Shown here: positions 44,301 to 59,300 of the stretch, one piece after another | Numbering within the stretch: the stretch's first letter is position 1 | How the letters are laid out: each line of letters begins with the position of its first letter | Assembly (NCBI GenBank): GCA_013398955.1 | Contig: VWPU01004156.1 | Location: 91,099-155,098 of the forward strand | Direction of reading: 5' to 3' | Source of the DNA: Callaeas wilsoni | Lineage: Eukaryota > Chordata > Aves > Passeriformes > Callaeidae | Length of the DNA stretch: 64,000 nucleotides | The notes under the pieces: generated by a model | Databases searched by the model: none | What the model was told of the DNA's origin: nothing | Seen by the model: only the letters and a program-made list of their open reading frames with translations | Program-made: the position numbers and the translations under genes

Positions 44301-47300
44301 TAAAATCATTGTGTCTCAAACACTACACCAACTCACTCAAGACATTTTCTTAGCTTCCAGACAAACTGAAAGAAGTAGATTTGAAACTCTTACATTGTAC
44401 AATCTGTTCTCCCAATCCATCTCACTAATGACACAAAATAACATCTCCACTTCTGTTCATTACTGTATCATACTGTATCATGCAGAGATTCAAGGAGGAA
44501 ATTGTGCCCTTTCATTACAAAACCACACGAACCTCTCCAACATTACACCTGCCTCCTCAGTCATTACTTACCACAGATATAGTTCCCCCACACAGGAAAA
44601 CAGCTTCCACTCCTTCATCCTAACCAGAATTTGAGTACTGCAGGAATACACATTTGAACAGACTGTGTTCGACCACTCAGCTCCCACTAATGTTTATCAC
44701 TGTGAACTCACAACTTGCAGGTTTTTCACTGTTGCATTCGCTTAATATAATCCAGAAAAGTACTGAATAACGTGCTATAGAATTTACATAATTTCATTAG
44801 AAACACTTAAGTTTCATTAACCATTTCACAGACACGGTAGTTGTTACTCCAATAAACACTCGTTATTTAGTGTTATAAATCGCATGTCTTTTTAATGAGA
44901 ATGACTTAGGTGCTATGTGGACACTACCTTGGATGTGCGGAATAAATGACACCTATTTTGCTATGCTTACGAATTACCATTTTTCCATGAGCATTAAATT
45001 TCTCTGAGAATACCTAGTTTTCATAAGAGAACTTCGGTTCCTATTATTTGCATTCACAGCCTTAGTTTTTCAGTTTCAGTCTGACCTGATCAGAATTCAG
45101 TTTGGAAAAAAGAAAGACCAACACGTCATCTTTAAGAACTCTTACTTAGAGGCAAGTAGATTTCCTTGTTTTAGTAACCGCTGTGCATTTCACCGTCCAG
45201 AGTTTAACAAGCAGCAGCCTTTCCTCTACATGAACAGAGGTGGAGATTGCAGATGCACGGTTGCCTTACCAAACCAAGGCATACAAGTAAATGAAATCAC
45301 AAAACGAACTTATCAAGTTATAAATAAGAACTCTTAACAAATGTAGTTATTAATAGAAAACATCTGTAGGTGTGCATGGCAAATGCTAAAAGTTGCTTTC
45401 TACCAGGAGTATGGCTTAAGCACTTCCTGAAAAAGGACCTGAGGTAATATATTTACTTAAGACTTACTAAGGAATCTAGCACACTTCGAACGGACATGGA
45501 CAAACAATTGCTATTCTTTATGGTTCTCTTGATAAGAAGTGATATGGATGACTCCCTATACTATTACATCTATCCAATCAAAATTCTCTTGAATGACTTT
45601 GCCACGTAACTCAAATACTTTAGGTTTTCCTAAGAACAAGGTAGAAAGATAATTGGAAACTCATGGCTATAATTATTAACCTGGCTCACATCTAAGGATA
45701 AATTTTGATTACAGAAGAAGTACTTTAATATTATGAAGACTGTAAGAGCATAAGCTATCAACACCTGCAACTTGCATCATCTTGCCTGCTAGAGAGTGAG
45801 AACTGGGAAAATGAAAAGTGAATTTTCTCCAGCAAGCTCAAGTGGAAGTGTCATAAGCCAAAGTTTGAGTAAAGTGTTTCAGCCACACCACTCAAGTTGC
45901 AGAAAGTAAAGGCAGGGATTGGGAAAATTAAGAACTATCCACTGTGGAAGACGACCGAGTTTGGGACTGCGTAAGGAACCTGAAAGGTTCCGTGAGACCT
46001 GATGACATACATCCATGGGGTTCTGAGGGAACGAGCTGAGTAAGGGGCTACACCACTATCCATCATATTTGAGACGTCACGGCAGTCCAGTGTAGTTCCC
46101 TCAAACCATAACCCCCAGTTTTATAAAGGGAAATATGACACAGGGAACTACAGGCCAGTCTCACCTCAGTGCCCAGCAAAATCATTATCCTCTTGGAAAC
46201 AATGTTAGGGCACACGGAGAATAAGGAGGTGATTGGTGTCAGACAACATAGCTGCACTAAAGGTAAATCATGCCTGACAAATTTGGCAACCTTCTACAGC
46301 GGGGCTAAGCAGTGGTGGACGAGGGAAGAGCCACCAACATCACCCACCTGGACTTGTGCAAAGCACTGGACACTGTCTCTCACGACATCCTTGTCTCTAA
46401 ACTGGAAAGACACGGATTTGACACACGGACCACTCGGTGGATAAGGAATTGGCCGGATGGTTGCACTCAAAGAATTGTGGTCAGTGAGTTGATGTCCAAG
46501 TGGAAAGCAGTGATGAGTGGTGTTTGTTCCTCAGGGGTCAGTATTGGGACTGGCACCGTTCAACATCTTTGTCAGCAATGCGGACAGTGGGATCAAGCGT
46601 ACCCTCAGCAAATTTGCTGACAACAACAAGCTCTGTGATGTGGTCAACATGCTGGAGGGAAAGGGATCCCATCCAGAGAGACCTTACCAGGCTTGAGAAG
46701 TGTGTCTCTGGGAGCCTCATGTAGTTCAACAAGGTCAAGTGCAAGGTCCAGCATGTGGGTCAGGTCAACCTCAAGCTTAAGTAGAGGCTGGGTGAAGAAT
46801 GGATCAAGATTAGCTCTGGGGAGAAAGACTTGTGACTGTTCATGGATTAGAAGCTCAACATGACTCAGCAACGTGTGCTTGCAGTCCAGAAAGCCAACCG
46901 CGTCCTGGGCTGCATCAAAAGAAAAGTGACCAGTGACTCGAGAGAGGGGATTCTTGCCCTCTATTCTGCTCTTGTGAGACCCCGCCTAGAGTACTGTGTG
47001 CAGGTCTGGGGCCCCCGACACAAGAACAGTGTTGACAATGTTAGAATGAGTCCAGAGGAGAGCCACTAAGTTGACAACAGGGCTCGAGCACCTCTCCTAC
47101 GAAAAGAGGCTGAGAGAGTTGGGGCTGTTCAGCCTGGAGAAGAGAAGACTTTGGGGAGAACTGAGAGTAGCCTTGCAGTACCTAAAGGGGGCTTACGAGA
47201 AGGCTGAAGAGGGGCTGTTCACATGGCATGTAAAAAGTGCATGTAGTGACAGGACAAGGGTGAACGGCCTTAACCTTAAGGAGGGTAGATTTACATGTTA

Positions 47301-50300
47301 GGAAGAAATTCTCTACTATAAGGGCAGTGAGGCATTGGAACAGGTTGCCTAGAGAGATCGTGCACTCTCCATCCCTGGAGATATTCAAGGCCAGGCTGAA
47401 TGGGGTTCTGAGTAACCTGGCCTACTGGAAGTTTCTCTGCCTGTGGCAGGGGGGTTGGAAGGAGGTGATCTTTAAGGTCCCTTCCAATCAAACCGATTCC
47501 CACCGCAAATCTCTCTTGCCTTCCAAATCCAACAGGCCCACGGGAATCTGTTCAAATTATACTACAGTCACACACTGTTATTCAGTCACCAGGAGTAGAC
47601 ACTTCACTGTCTTAAGAACTAAATGAATACGGCAGACAATGAATTACTAGTTCTAACAAAGTCAAGAGAAGATCCCGACTAGGCCGCTGTTGAGATTGTA
47701 AAGAAGTCAATCAAGCGATCCTATACTTGCAGCAGGGTGTTAAAAAGGGCAGGTATGGAACGTGCCATTAAGCCAGACTGTACTGTTGGCCCACAAAACA
47801 AATTATACATCTGGATGTTTAAAGACCACTCAGAAAACCACCCACTGCCGTCACAGTATTCACATTTTACAAGCTAAGCAGAACCAAAATGTATCCACAA
47901 GCCCAACTGTATTACTTGTACCTTGAAACATTTAGAAAAGTGTCACCTGCACACTGAGCAAGTGTCATGAACACAGCAATTAAAGATATGCTTTCACCTA
48001 AAACAATCAAGTGGCATCACCGCATTTCTGTCTGTTACTGCTATTCCTTATTTATCTGACTGTTAACAGAGACAAAGCATCTGAGATTTGCTCAGAATGC
48101 CAAAGACCAGGCGTATACACTTTTCCAAGAAACCATTTTTACATTCAAGTAAATGTTACGGGAGAAGTCTGCATCACAGCCTCACAGAATATCCAAGGTC
48201 AAAAAGGACCCCTGGAAATCACGTAGCCCAATCCCCCTACCCAAAGCACAGTCAACTAGAGCAGACCACTCAGGACAATGTCCAACTGGGCTCCAAGTTG
48301 TTTGGAAAAGGGAGACTCCACAAGCTCTTTGGGCAACCTGTTACAGTCCTTGCCCACCTTCATAGTAAAAAAGTTTCTTTGTATGTCTAAATGGAATTTC
48401 CAGTATTTCGATTTGTGCCCACTCTCCATTGTCCATTCACTGGATATTGCTGCAAACAGCCTGGCTGCACCTTCTTTACCTTCTTCTAACAGGTATTTAT
48501 GCAAATTTACAAGATCCATAACTATGCATAATTCTACCCTCTTTGTTTTCATACTATTTAGAAACACTTCAAGGTGAGAATTTCTGGTGGCAAGAACAGC
48601 AATTCAGGGAACAATTTAAGATGGTGAAACTTGTCCCCAAAGCCAATACAGAAAACCCCACCTATCCCCTATTCTTGTCCAGTCATTTCTGCTCCTGAAC
48701 TGTTCACCTCTTGTGCAAGCACAAGTATTTGTGCAGCTACATGGCGAAACAACTCATTCAGCTTAAAACTCCCCCAATTCCCACTTCGCTTTTATCACAA
48801 TGGAATTGTTTCTCCAACTCAGTTCACCCTCAGTCTTCATTAGAGATAGCCACCTGGCGCCCATCTAAAAAACTGCTCTTTATAGCAGTAAGATTTCATA
48901 CGTAAGAACATGTACTATCCAAAAGTAATTAACTCTGTCAATTAAATGATGAAACCAAAAGGAATCAAGTTAATTTTTCCCAATGTGCTCCGTCAATGAG
49001 GAATGAGTCCGTGGCAAAAATTATGCAGTTAGAACTCCTGCACAGTAGTGAGGCATGATGGAAAAACCTCTAGGTCATTGCACCAGTCCCTCTAACACAC
49101 TGCTTTCCCAGAAATGCTGCAGAATGTCTATAGATTGGCTGATTTCCATTCTGTAAGTAAGACTGAAAGTAAATTGTACAATGCCAGGCCACACACCGGG
49201 ACAAGACTGTCAATATGCTGAGGAAGGAATGTTTCAGCTATAGCATAGAGTTAGAAACGCATTTAACATTGTCAGCCTTAAAAAGAAAGATTCCTAAAAT
49301 TTCTTTGCTAAGTCTCTGTGAGCAGTAAGGACGATTTCAGTGCTGACTATGAATCATTATTGTTCATCCTCCTGCCATTCTCTTCAAATGAGCCTTCTGC
49401 AACATATCCATCATCCATGTATGCCACCTTTTATTGACTCTGAATTAAGAGCGCTGCACTACAAGGTATCTTCATCACTGCACCTTCCATTCTTCACCAA
49501 ATGTTTCTTGCCTTTTCTGCACCAATATTCTCTGCTCTGTTGATTTGGAAACACGATTCACTACTGTCTCTTACTCTGCTTCTTTACTGGTAACAGATAC
49601 AAGAAAATCAATGAGTCAAGGAGCTAAATCCCATAGCTGTAGGTTAAAATGCTGCACCTCTAGAATTTTGCATCCCCTCACTGCTGTCAAGGTAAAAATA
49701 AAAACTTCTTTACACAGACATCATTCAGGCTAAATGTCAAGCATTTATATGAATGAACATCATCTGCAAAATCAGCATGCAATCCCATCAATTACCCGGT
49801 AAGTTCTTTGGGCAAATTAACTTTATCAAATCGCCCTTATTTTTTTCAATACACTGATCTGTTTTTTTTTACCTGTGAAGTTGACATGCGAGAGGTATCT
49901 TGTCGGCCTGTTAAATCAGACGAGGAGATATTGACTGGGGCACCACGATGCAATCTCATACTCACTTTCCTTTCTCGTTCCATACCAGATACTGGCCGAG
50001 GAGAGGTGTTGGCTGTGAAAAAAACTGCATTAGATTCTCATAATGAAAAATGCCATTTTAACACAGTCACTGGAAAAATTACGCTCTTGCTGTTTGCACA
50101 TAAAAATTCCACAGAACCAAACAAGAGGAATCAAGGCCGTTGTTCGACATCTCACAGAAATTAAAGTATCAACTGCCAGGCAATGAGCGTATGCAATTAC
50201 CTTCAATCTACTAAAATGTGAGGGAGAAAAAACCAAACCAAAAGGCCAAACTCTGCCCAGAGACAAAGTTCAAATTAGAGTAGTCTATAAGGTGCACTTA

Positions 50301-53300
50301 CCCAGGTACTTGCTTACTTACCAGCATGTGAAGTTGGGGTAAGGGGAGTAGGAGGAGCTACATCTTGTGTTCCTCTTAGCCTGCCAGAAGCAGTGGAGGG
50401 TAATCCGCGTACAGCTGGATTTCGTGTATGTCTTAATCTTTCCTCTCGTTCTCGCCTTTCACGTTCAGCATCTTCGGCTGCTCTGCTTGCACCCTATGGG
50501 TCAAGACTAGTGAACAACTTGGGGGATTATTGAGCTTACAACTATATGTTTTGGTAAAAATACTGAAAAGAAAGAACTGGACAATGTGTGAACTGAAGTT
50601 TGATGAGGCATCAACTGCTTTGGCAAAATTTCTTGACAACTGCCATAAATTTTGTTCACACAGCTGCTCGGAGAGTCTTCAAAATGCTAACGTACACACA
50701 TACTGTTATGGCAGCTGGACACCTCCTCAGCAGTTGCAAATGACCCATGTCAAAGATCAAGGTGGGAGAAAGAAATAATTCTACAACCTAGCCTGGTGAC
50801 TGCCCTAAAGGATCTATCTAAGAAGATACACAGTAAAAGCCTTGTAACTGTAACTTTGTTGTCATCCAAGCCTTATAGCATGGATCCCATATCTCCTGCC
50901 TTTCCTCATTTCCTGATCTTTTTGTCTATACAGTAGAGTTGCCAGGAGCAAAAATGGAAGACAATCTTACAGTATCAGTTAAGATACTCAAAACTGACAA
51001 GGTAGTAAAAAACCCCAACCAAAACCATTAAAAATTGAAAGGTTTAGAAAGCTACGCAAGCTACTCACAAATTTCAGCATGTTCCAGTCAAATACATAGT
51101 CATAGGAGAATCCTTGCCGATGAAAGAGGTTTCTGAATAATTGCCTTAGATAGGAATAGTCCGGCTTGTCATCAAAACGCAAAGAACGACAGAAATTCAA
51201 GTACGTGGCAAATTCAGCTGTAATTAAAGAAAGCCTGTTTTTTATCTTCAGCTTCACATAGTCTTTTTGTAATTCTGAGTCAAAAAAATCCAAACCACCC
51301 CAAACCTGAAAAGCACAGTATCTCCTAAACATAAGAGAAAGAATAACGATCCCATACTAGAAATCTACCAAAGAGTACACTGTCACGTCAACCCTGAAAA
51401 GAAAAATTATTTTTCTATCGCAGAGCAGGCAAAGATCTCATTTGTGAACAGCACAGAGGACCCAACAGCACAGTTCTTTAACCAACAGTTGGTGGGGGAG
51501 AAAAGGTTTAAAACTTTGCTTGGAATATCCTGAACACAATTTCTTGTGGGATATGGAACAGCATTTCTTTGTTAAGCCACATAGAGATTCATGTCTGCTA
51601 CATCACAAAACACAAAAACTTAATCTCCCAGGTAACTCATGGCACATTTTTCATTTACAATAGTCTTAACATTGTGTTTAAATGGCAAGCAAAATATTAG
51701 TTACGAAGCAAAAAAAATGAATACTGTACTGAATTCAGTGCACCAGAGAAAATCGCAGTATCAAAACACTAGCTTTTGACTTTTAGGTCTTCCCAGATGA
51801 AGTAAGATATTAATTTATATTAAGAAAGATATTCTAACAAATGGCAAACGAGAAGCTGATTAGTCTTCCCTGCCTGTAAAACCCCAGGGAAAACACGTAG
51901 TTCATGAATGTAAAGGAACATGTATGAAGGAACATTTGAAACACATCAAAAATGATGAATTTTCATATAACCCAAAGAAAAACTACAGTTCTTGTCATTG
52001 TAACTAGTTGCCGAAGCCAAGAGGGTGGAAAGAAGAGACAGAAGTCTTCGCGAAATGAAAATATTCCCTGATGACAGCTAGTGTTACTAAGTTTTAAAAC
52101 AGATATAAATATCTTTTTACAAGACACAAAAATGGCTTATTATTGCTTTGGTGTAAATAACGAACTGAGAAACAGAACTGTTTTGAGGCGTGAAGCTAGG
52201 ATACACGAGGCTTTCTCATGCCTGTCACAAATTCTAATCCATCAGCAGGCCAAACCAGATGAACCTGGGATGGTAATTCCCAAGTGAAACAACTGCAATA
52301 GGTAAGAGGTGCATCTGACTATACAATCCAATTCATCCACGAAGCAGTACCCACACGGGCAGAGAAACAGGCAGTTCATTAAAATGCTGTTTGTCTGTCA
52401 CGAATCATCCAGCCAACAGGCGCACAAAAAAGACAACGCAAATCAGAGGTACCGTACTACCCTTCAGCTTGAGGGCACTTCAACAGTTGAGACAAGGGAT
52501 TGCTAAAAATGCTCTATGAACACAAAAGATCTCAGTCTTGAGCACAGTATTTTTACCAGAGATGTGGTAAAATTGTGGGGGGTAAGGAAGAGGAAGAGGA
52601 GAGGGAGAGATGGTGAAAAAGTTTGGTAGAATTTAATGTAAAGAGAGGAGATGTACTGCTATAACATGAACACATAGGCCTAGTGTCACAGAAGAGTAAC
52701 TTACAAGGATATCCTTTACACAAAACCTCAATGGGTGTAGACATTTTCTTTTCACTGATACGTTCGTATTTCTGCCTCTTTGTTGCTGCTTTCAGTCCCT
52801 GCCAGGGGAGGGAGCCCAGGTTAAAATACATCAGTACATAGCCCAAGGACTCCAAGTCATCTCTGCGAGATTGCTCTACAACAGTATAAAAAAGTGAACT
52901 CATTAGGTTTCATTTTCTACTGGAAAAACAGAAGTCTGTGCAACAAGACTGTTATAAAAACCATTACAAAAACAAGACACAGCTGAGAGTTACTATGCCC
53001 ATGATAAACTCATTCAGTACAAGAAAAGCCTATTATCCTTGCAGTTATTAAAAAATGTGCTAATTCCTGAGCATTACAAATTGACTGAATCCCACCTAAT
53101 CAAGATATGCAAGGCCATGCATGCTGCACTCTTAGTGTCAAAATTAGGGACTTGTCTCCTACACCTCCACAAAGCAACATCCACTTGCACTAGAATTACA
53201 CGCATCGACACTCTGGAAGTTTCTATTTATTGCTTTCCCCGGCTCACCAATTCCAAGATGAGTGTTGATGGATGCATAACGGGCAGTTCCCGTTAAGTTT

Positions 53301-56300
53301 TTATTTTCACGATATGGAATATGTTGGTGAGTTCGAGCATCTCGATACTTCTTTGCTAGTCCAAAGTCTATTATGTAGACAAGATTGCCTTTCTTCCCCA
53401 GGCCCATTAAGAAGTTATCTGGCTTCACATCTCGGTGGATGAAGTTCTTAGAGTGAATATATTCAATTCGACTAATCTAAATACAGAACCACAAAAAAAA
53501 TCACTGTCAAAAGACTAAGCACACATCTTTTTCTGACAAGAACACCAGCAATTCTGTCTTAAGAATGAAAGAGGCAACCTCCCTTTTCATTGGAAAATGT
53601 AAGGGTATTAAAGAGAACATAATTTAGAAGACAACAGCCAAACCATCTTTCCCGCACTTTGCCCATGTCTATTTTACATCTGCTTCCAAAAACTTTCTTG
53701 GGGAAATTTCTTAAGTCTTTGAGGAGTGCAACATCTGGTTTGCAAACAGTGCAGGTCCAGTTTTTAAAGAACAAATGGTAATCACTTTTGATGGGATAGT
53801 CTTGATTAACAGAAACAGAACTAATTTTGAATCTTTTCTCCATTAATACAGCCTATTCACCTCTAAATTTCAGAAATAAAACACATATGATCTAGCAAAA
53901 AATTTCAATATCCCAACATATTGCACTATCAAGATAAGAAAGCCGTTCCCTACCATTTGGTCAGCAAGTAATAGGACTGTCTTGAGACTAAATTTCCTTG
54001 AACAAAAATTGAAGAGATCTTCAAGACTCGGTCCCAACAACTCCATCACCATAACATTGTAGTCCCCTTCAGCTCCACACCACTTAATTGTGGGAATACC
54101 CACTAGAAAAAAATAAACCATTTATTCAGTACAACAATTTGATTTATACAGTTCATACACACAAATCTCCAAGGCTCTTAAGATGAATTCTGATGGTCAT
54201 TACCATGAATTTACCATTTACAGTCACACTTAATATTTTATGCTACCTTCAGACATTCCAATATTAAATGTTTGATAACTTCCAGCAGAATCAATACAAA
54301 ATTACAGCAACAGAAGTCTAAAAACAGCCTTTTTGCTCTTCCCCAGAAACCTTCCAGTGTTTGTACTTACCTTGTAACTTTAAAGTATTGAGCATCTTTG
54401 TTGGATTTGAACCCTAAGCATTTTACCAATATTAATACTCACGTAGTCTCCAAGATGCAATAAGGCACAAATCAGAAGTCTGAAAATAAAGACCCTGACA
54501 AACCAATAGACATTTTTACTGAAGAAGGTCTTAGAAATTAATTTAGTTTCAAAGCTGGCAAAATCACCATGAGATAACCGTCTCTTTCACCAAAATTTGC
54601 AATGAATTTCCACCCTTCCTTCATATTCTTGTCTTTCCTTCAGTTCCACGGTATTTGCTGCTTGGTGAATCTCTACCTAAGTAGCATTGTTTACGAGATG
54701 TATTAATAATTCAGTTTGACAGTATGATAATTAGCCCAAATTTATGGAGGAAGTCGGGAACCTTATTTCACATAAAAATGTAGAAATGCTCATGTAATGT
54801 GAAATAAACCTGTATGTAGGTAGCCTTATTCAGATTTTTAAATGCCTTACTCTGAGCTAATTCTATGCATTTTGGTGTGAAATGCAGTAATTCGCCCAAT
54901 TTAAAGGAAGCCTGTTACTCTATGAAGGCTGTTCCGGTCACACGCAGGTGGCAACTGAACGAGGCAGGAATTAAAAAATAACTAAATGCAAATAGACGTT
55001 ATTATCCATTTCTAGAGGTCTTATTACCATACTTGGCATTTGAGATACAGCGTGGAATGTACTCTTTATGCAAAGCATATCCTCATTTAGGAAGAATTCA
55101 AGGGACTATGAAACAAATGCAAAACTGAACTACAGTTCAGTTTTACCAGTTTATGTCCCAGAACTGCACGGGAATCTTAGGTTTCTGGAATTCCAAAACA
55201 TATGACTAAGTTACCGTAGCAGAGCAACACAGAAATAGCTACGAAGTTGCTTCACTCCTATTCTCCACTACTAATGCCATTTTGTCTTTGAACTCTCCCA
55301 GCAAGGAAATATTTTTAACTCAGAAGAAAGAATACTAATGTGTACAATAAAAATTAACCTGAATTTTAAAAGCTTAGAATTGTGCTACCATAATAAGCAA
55401 GTCAGGTGAAATGGTCCAAAGGGGTTACCGTCAGTGGTTACTGATCCATGAGAATCAGAAACGTATCACTATTCTGGGACCAAACTTTGCTTCACATTGC
55501 ACAAGGTCCTCCCATTTTAATAGTTTGGGACCCATGAGAAACCCTGGAGGATCTTACTGGTTGTCATGAAGCATGGTAGCCATGGATTTGGAACTGCTCC
55601 TCTACAACCCTAGCAGAACAGAAATGCTGCTTTTCACCCACCCTGCTACCTTTCCCACCTTCCCCTTATATTTGTCAAAAGAGATCCTGAACATTAACTG
55701 CCAGATCAAACATGTAGAACCAGTAAAATCTTTGAAGAAGGAGAATAGTTTGCTTGCCTCCACCCTGCATCATTTTGTAGATTTTACTCTCGATGTGGAG
55801 CTGAGGATGTTTGGTTTTCACACACTCCAACTTAATTGCAACCTCCTCTCCAGCAGCAATATCAGTTCCTAAAACCAGAAGAATTTAAACATTGGTCAAA
55901 ATATTTTTAAAACGCATTTCCTTTGCCAAGACTGAAACAAAACAGACATCAACAAACGATTTCTCAATGGCAAACATCCAGAGATTAAGTACGTTCAGCC
56001 ACAATTATCTAAAAATTCTTCTGAAACCTTACAGACACTCTCCAACAGACTAGGATTTCAAGAGACAACTATTAGGCACTCTAGCACAAGAAGCCAAAAT
56101 TGCTGCTATCCCATTAAAAAAACCCCAAAAAAACCCAAAACGAATGACAAAACTAAGCCAAGTGCATCTTCTCAGGGATGTCCTTCCTCTTCCAGTTTGT
56201 TGTGGAAATGCTCAGAATTAATATTTACCAATGTGGCACGCAGCCCCGCCAATGGAAGAAATGCTAGGAATTCAAATAACCTCCTCTTACGCCTTGGAAA

Positions 56301-59300
56301 TCGAGACTACAATTTCCCTAGATCTCAACATACTACGGCTGTACCATGACGCCTCGGAAATCGAGACTACAATTTCCCTAGATCTCAACATACTACGGCT
56401 GTACCATGACGCCTCGGAAATCGAGACTACAATTTCCCTAGATCTCAACATACTACGGCTGTACCCTGACGCCTCATTTTACTTGGCTGGAAGGCAGATT
56501 ATCTACACTAAAGAACATGTAGTCCCCAAAAACTTTCTTTAAATCTCATTAAATTTCTCTTTCAGGAACCAAAAGATGGCTTACCTGTTCACTTTCAAAG
56601 TATGTAGGGAGAAACTGACATTCTTAAAAAGAAACAGTCAAGAAAATACACACTCTCACAGCCAAGCAACTTACAAACTACAGCAAAAAAGGAAATGGCA
56701 AAAAGAAACATGTGACACTTCACAGACATACTGCCAAGTCTCTCTACTTTCAGAATTTGGCCCTTTTCTGCATTACTTCATGGTTCAGGATCACGTGAAG
56801 TACATCACCTACTGTTTGATCTGATCCCCACTTTTAAAAGCCTAACTTGAGGTTCACTGGTTGTTTTATTTTGTTGAGAAACAGCAAACAATCTTTTTGT
56901 ACTCACTTTTTCCATGATCAAGATTGCATCCACTTTTACACTACCTCACTTTCCCTTAACTCTTTTCAGAGTTCAAAAACTCTTGTCATTCCTTGTATAA
57001 GAAATTTTTAATTGCTGCATGTTATTTCCCATTTCTCTTATCTGAACCTTTGTCAGTTCCACAATGCCCTTCTTGGGAGTCACACAAAGCAATTAAGACA
57101 CATATGCATAATTACGTTTTTTTCTGCCTACCTATTTTTTCCCATATGTTTTTCTTTGACCATTACAGTGCACTGACCTAACTTTTATAGCTGCAAAATC
57201 CTGTTCGTGTGATTAAGGAGCTACTTCGGTGCTTTCTAGGCTTTTATCCTATAAAGTCAGGAAAACTAAGGCTACAAAGACACGCTAACATCCCACACCT
57301 CAAAATGGACATGACTGTTCACTTTGCCAGGAATTGATACTGCATGGAATCATCTGAGCTCACGCAAGACTCTGTGTCTTATTTTACGTTTATAAGATGT
57401 CTTTCCGTTTGCATACACATGTGGGTATCAATGTGGTGTTGCCGGAACACTGAGTTGCAGGGAGTGGACACCCCAGCAGGTATTTATTAGGCATTTCACA
57501 ATGCACCTTAAAAACTGACAAAACATACGAAGCTCACTCTAGATACAACAAGCACAACTCAAGGCGATCAACTGAAAAATGCAAAAGAAAAATAAGGCTG
57601 TACGTATATGTGTCTCATGTGACTCTTTTTCATCTGGTATAATAGACGACAGGATCCTGGATTGTTACTTTGGTCACAGCACAGTCGCAGCAATTGAAAG
57701 CTCTTCAATATGTAATCTAGTATTTTTCACATTTCATGAATTCATTATTTTGGTGGACTTTAAATTAATCATGGTGAACATCAACCCAGAGATCTGAAAG
57801 CACATATCAACAATACAAGGAGGAAGGACTTAATACTAACCTCCCCACCTCAAATGAAAATCTTAATTTTGAACCACACAACTCCTGACTTTCCTTGACT
57901 ATCCCTTGTTATCCCGAGTTCCACAGGAGCCAAAATCACAGAGGGTGTAGACTGAAGACTGTATTAACTGATGAGTGACCAGCAGCAATGGTGATCAATG
58001 GGTTGTTTTGGGGTTCTGATTGGTTTGGCTTTTTAAAAAAACTTTTCTGATCCAAAACAGACACAGACTTCCGTCTGCATAAAATGAAAAACATATCTCT
58101 CTAAAGACAGCTGCAGACTTCTGTGGTTAATTAACACAAAAACTGTGGAGGAGGATCAAGACCTGTATTATCAGGATCAAGTTCTGCTCAACACACTATT
58201 AAACTGTTACTTGACAGACCACGGCCTCAATATGCTAGATCACTTGTTAGCATACTTGCTCTTCCCAAGAAGTCTTTACTACCTAAGAAAGCCAAGATCC
58301 TTGGCCTGAACTCTGCTTCCATGTAAGCCCTCTCCTTCAAGATAAGAGATTTTGTACTTAAATAATGCAATTAGTATTTTTGAGACCAGCAAAACCAATG
58401 AGAGGGGCACAAAAACGGAAATCATTTTGCCAAGCAATCCAGTGCTTGTCCCCAAATAGGGACTTTCGTCTACACCTTAATCTTGAGATTAAAGTTTCTA
58501 AAATTTTACAGCCCCCTGTATTTCACCAAAAGCTTAGCTTCCTGTAAGGAATATGTAATAATATTTGAGAAGCAGCAGTTCTATGAAAGGAATCACTAAT
58601 CAAAAAGTAGTAACAAGCAGTATAATGAGAAGTCACCATTTCTAAGTGAAAGAGTAAAGTTCTGAAAGTGTTTTGTTCTAAAACGCAGAATTCTAATTTA
58701 CTTGTAATTGCAAAGTTCTCTTCCCTTAGGAAGGCCTTGGAAATTATTTTAATTAGTTTACAACCCAAAACTCATTCTTAAGAAAAGTATATACACAACA
58801 CAAGAAACCATGAAAATACTGCAACTACTCTGTCTTCATGACTCATTCCTACTTGTCCTCGTGGTCTGGGCAACGAAACAAATGCTTACTCTCATCCACT
58901 CACTCCTGTCCACCTTCTTATACTATTTAGAATATCTCTGTATCAATTTCCTTCATATCTCCCTCTGGAAGGTAACGTAGGTAAACCCCTAAACTTTATT
59001 TTCTTTAAGTTATCCATGCTCATTTATTTACAGTAGCACCTTAGATTTAAAAATCCTGTCCCACAGACCCCCATTCCAAATTCCAGAAGACAAATGTTGC
59101 GGTATGAAGGAGAATAGGAAAGTATGTGAAAGAACCATGCTCCTAACAGTGTTGTTGGCACCTTATTCCAAAGTAGGGAAAAAAGGAAAGGGTGGGAAAA
59201 AGGAGGAAGTCCCTCCTGTCTACTCTGGAATGTCTTCGACCCCCTTGTAGCTGCATTTAAGACAAAACATGGGGACTGGAAACAGGCAAAACCAGTAAAA

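Noticed and set aside
46169..47388. Several open frames on both strands resembling reverse transcriptase
   Set aside because: They are pieces of one dead CR1 LINE with frameshifts, not host genes or a retron/DGR-like system.
56231..56542. 103-codon frame with 20-residue repeats
   Set aside because: Created by a 60-bp minisatellite whose length is a multiple of three; no splice sites or known family.
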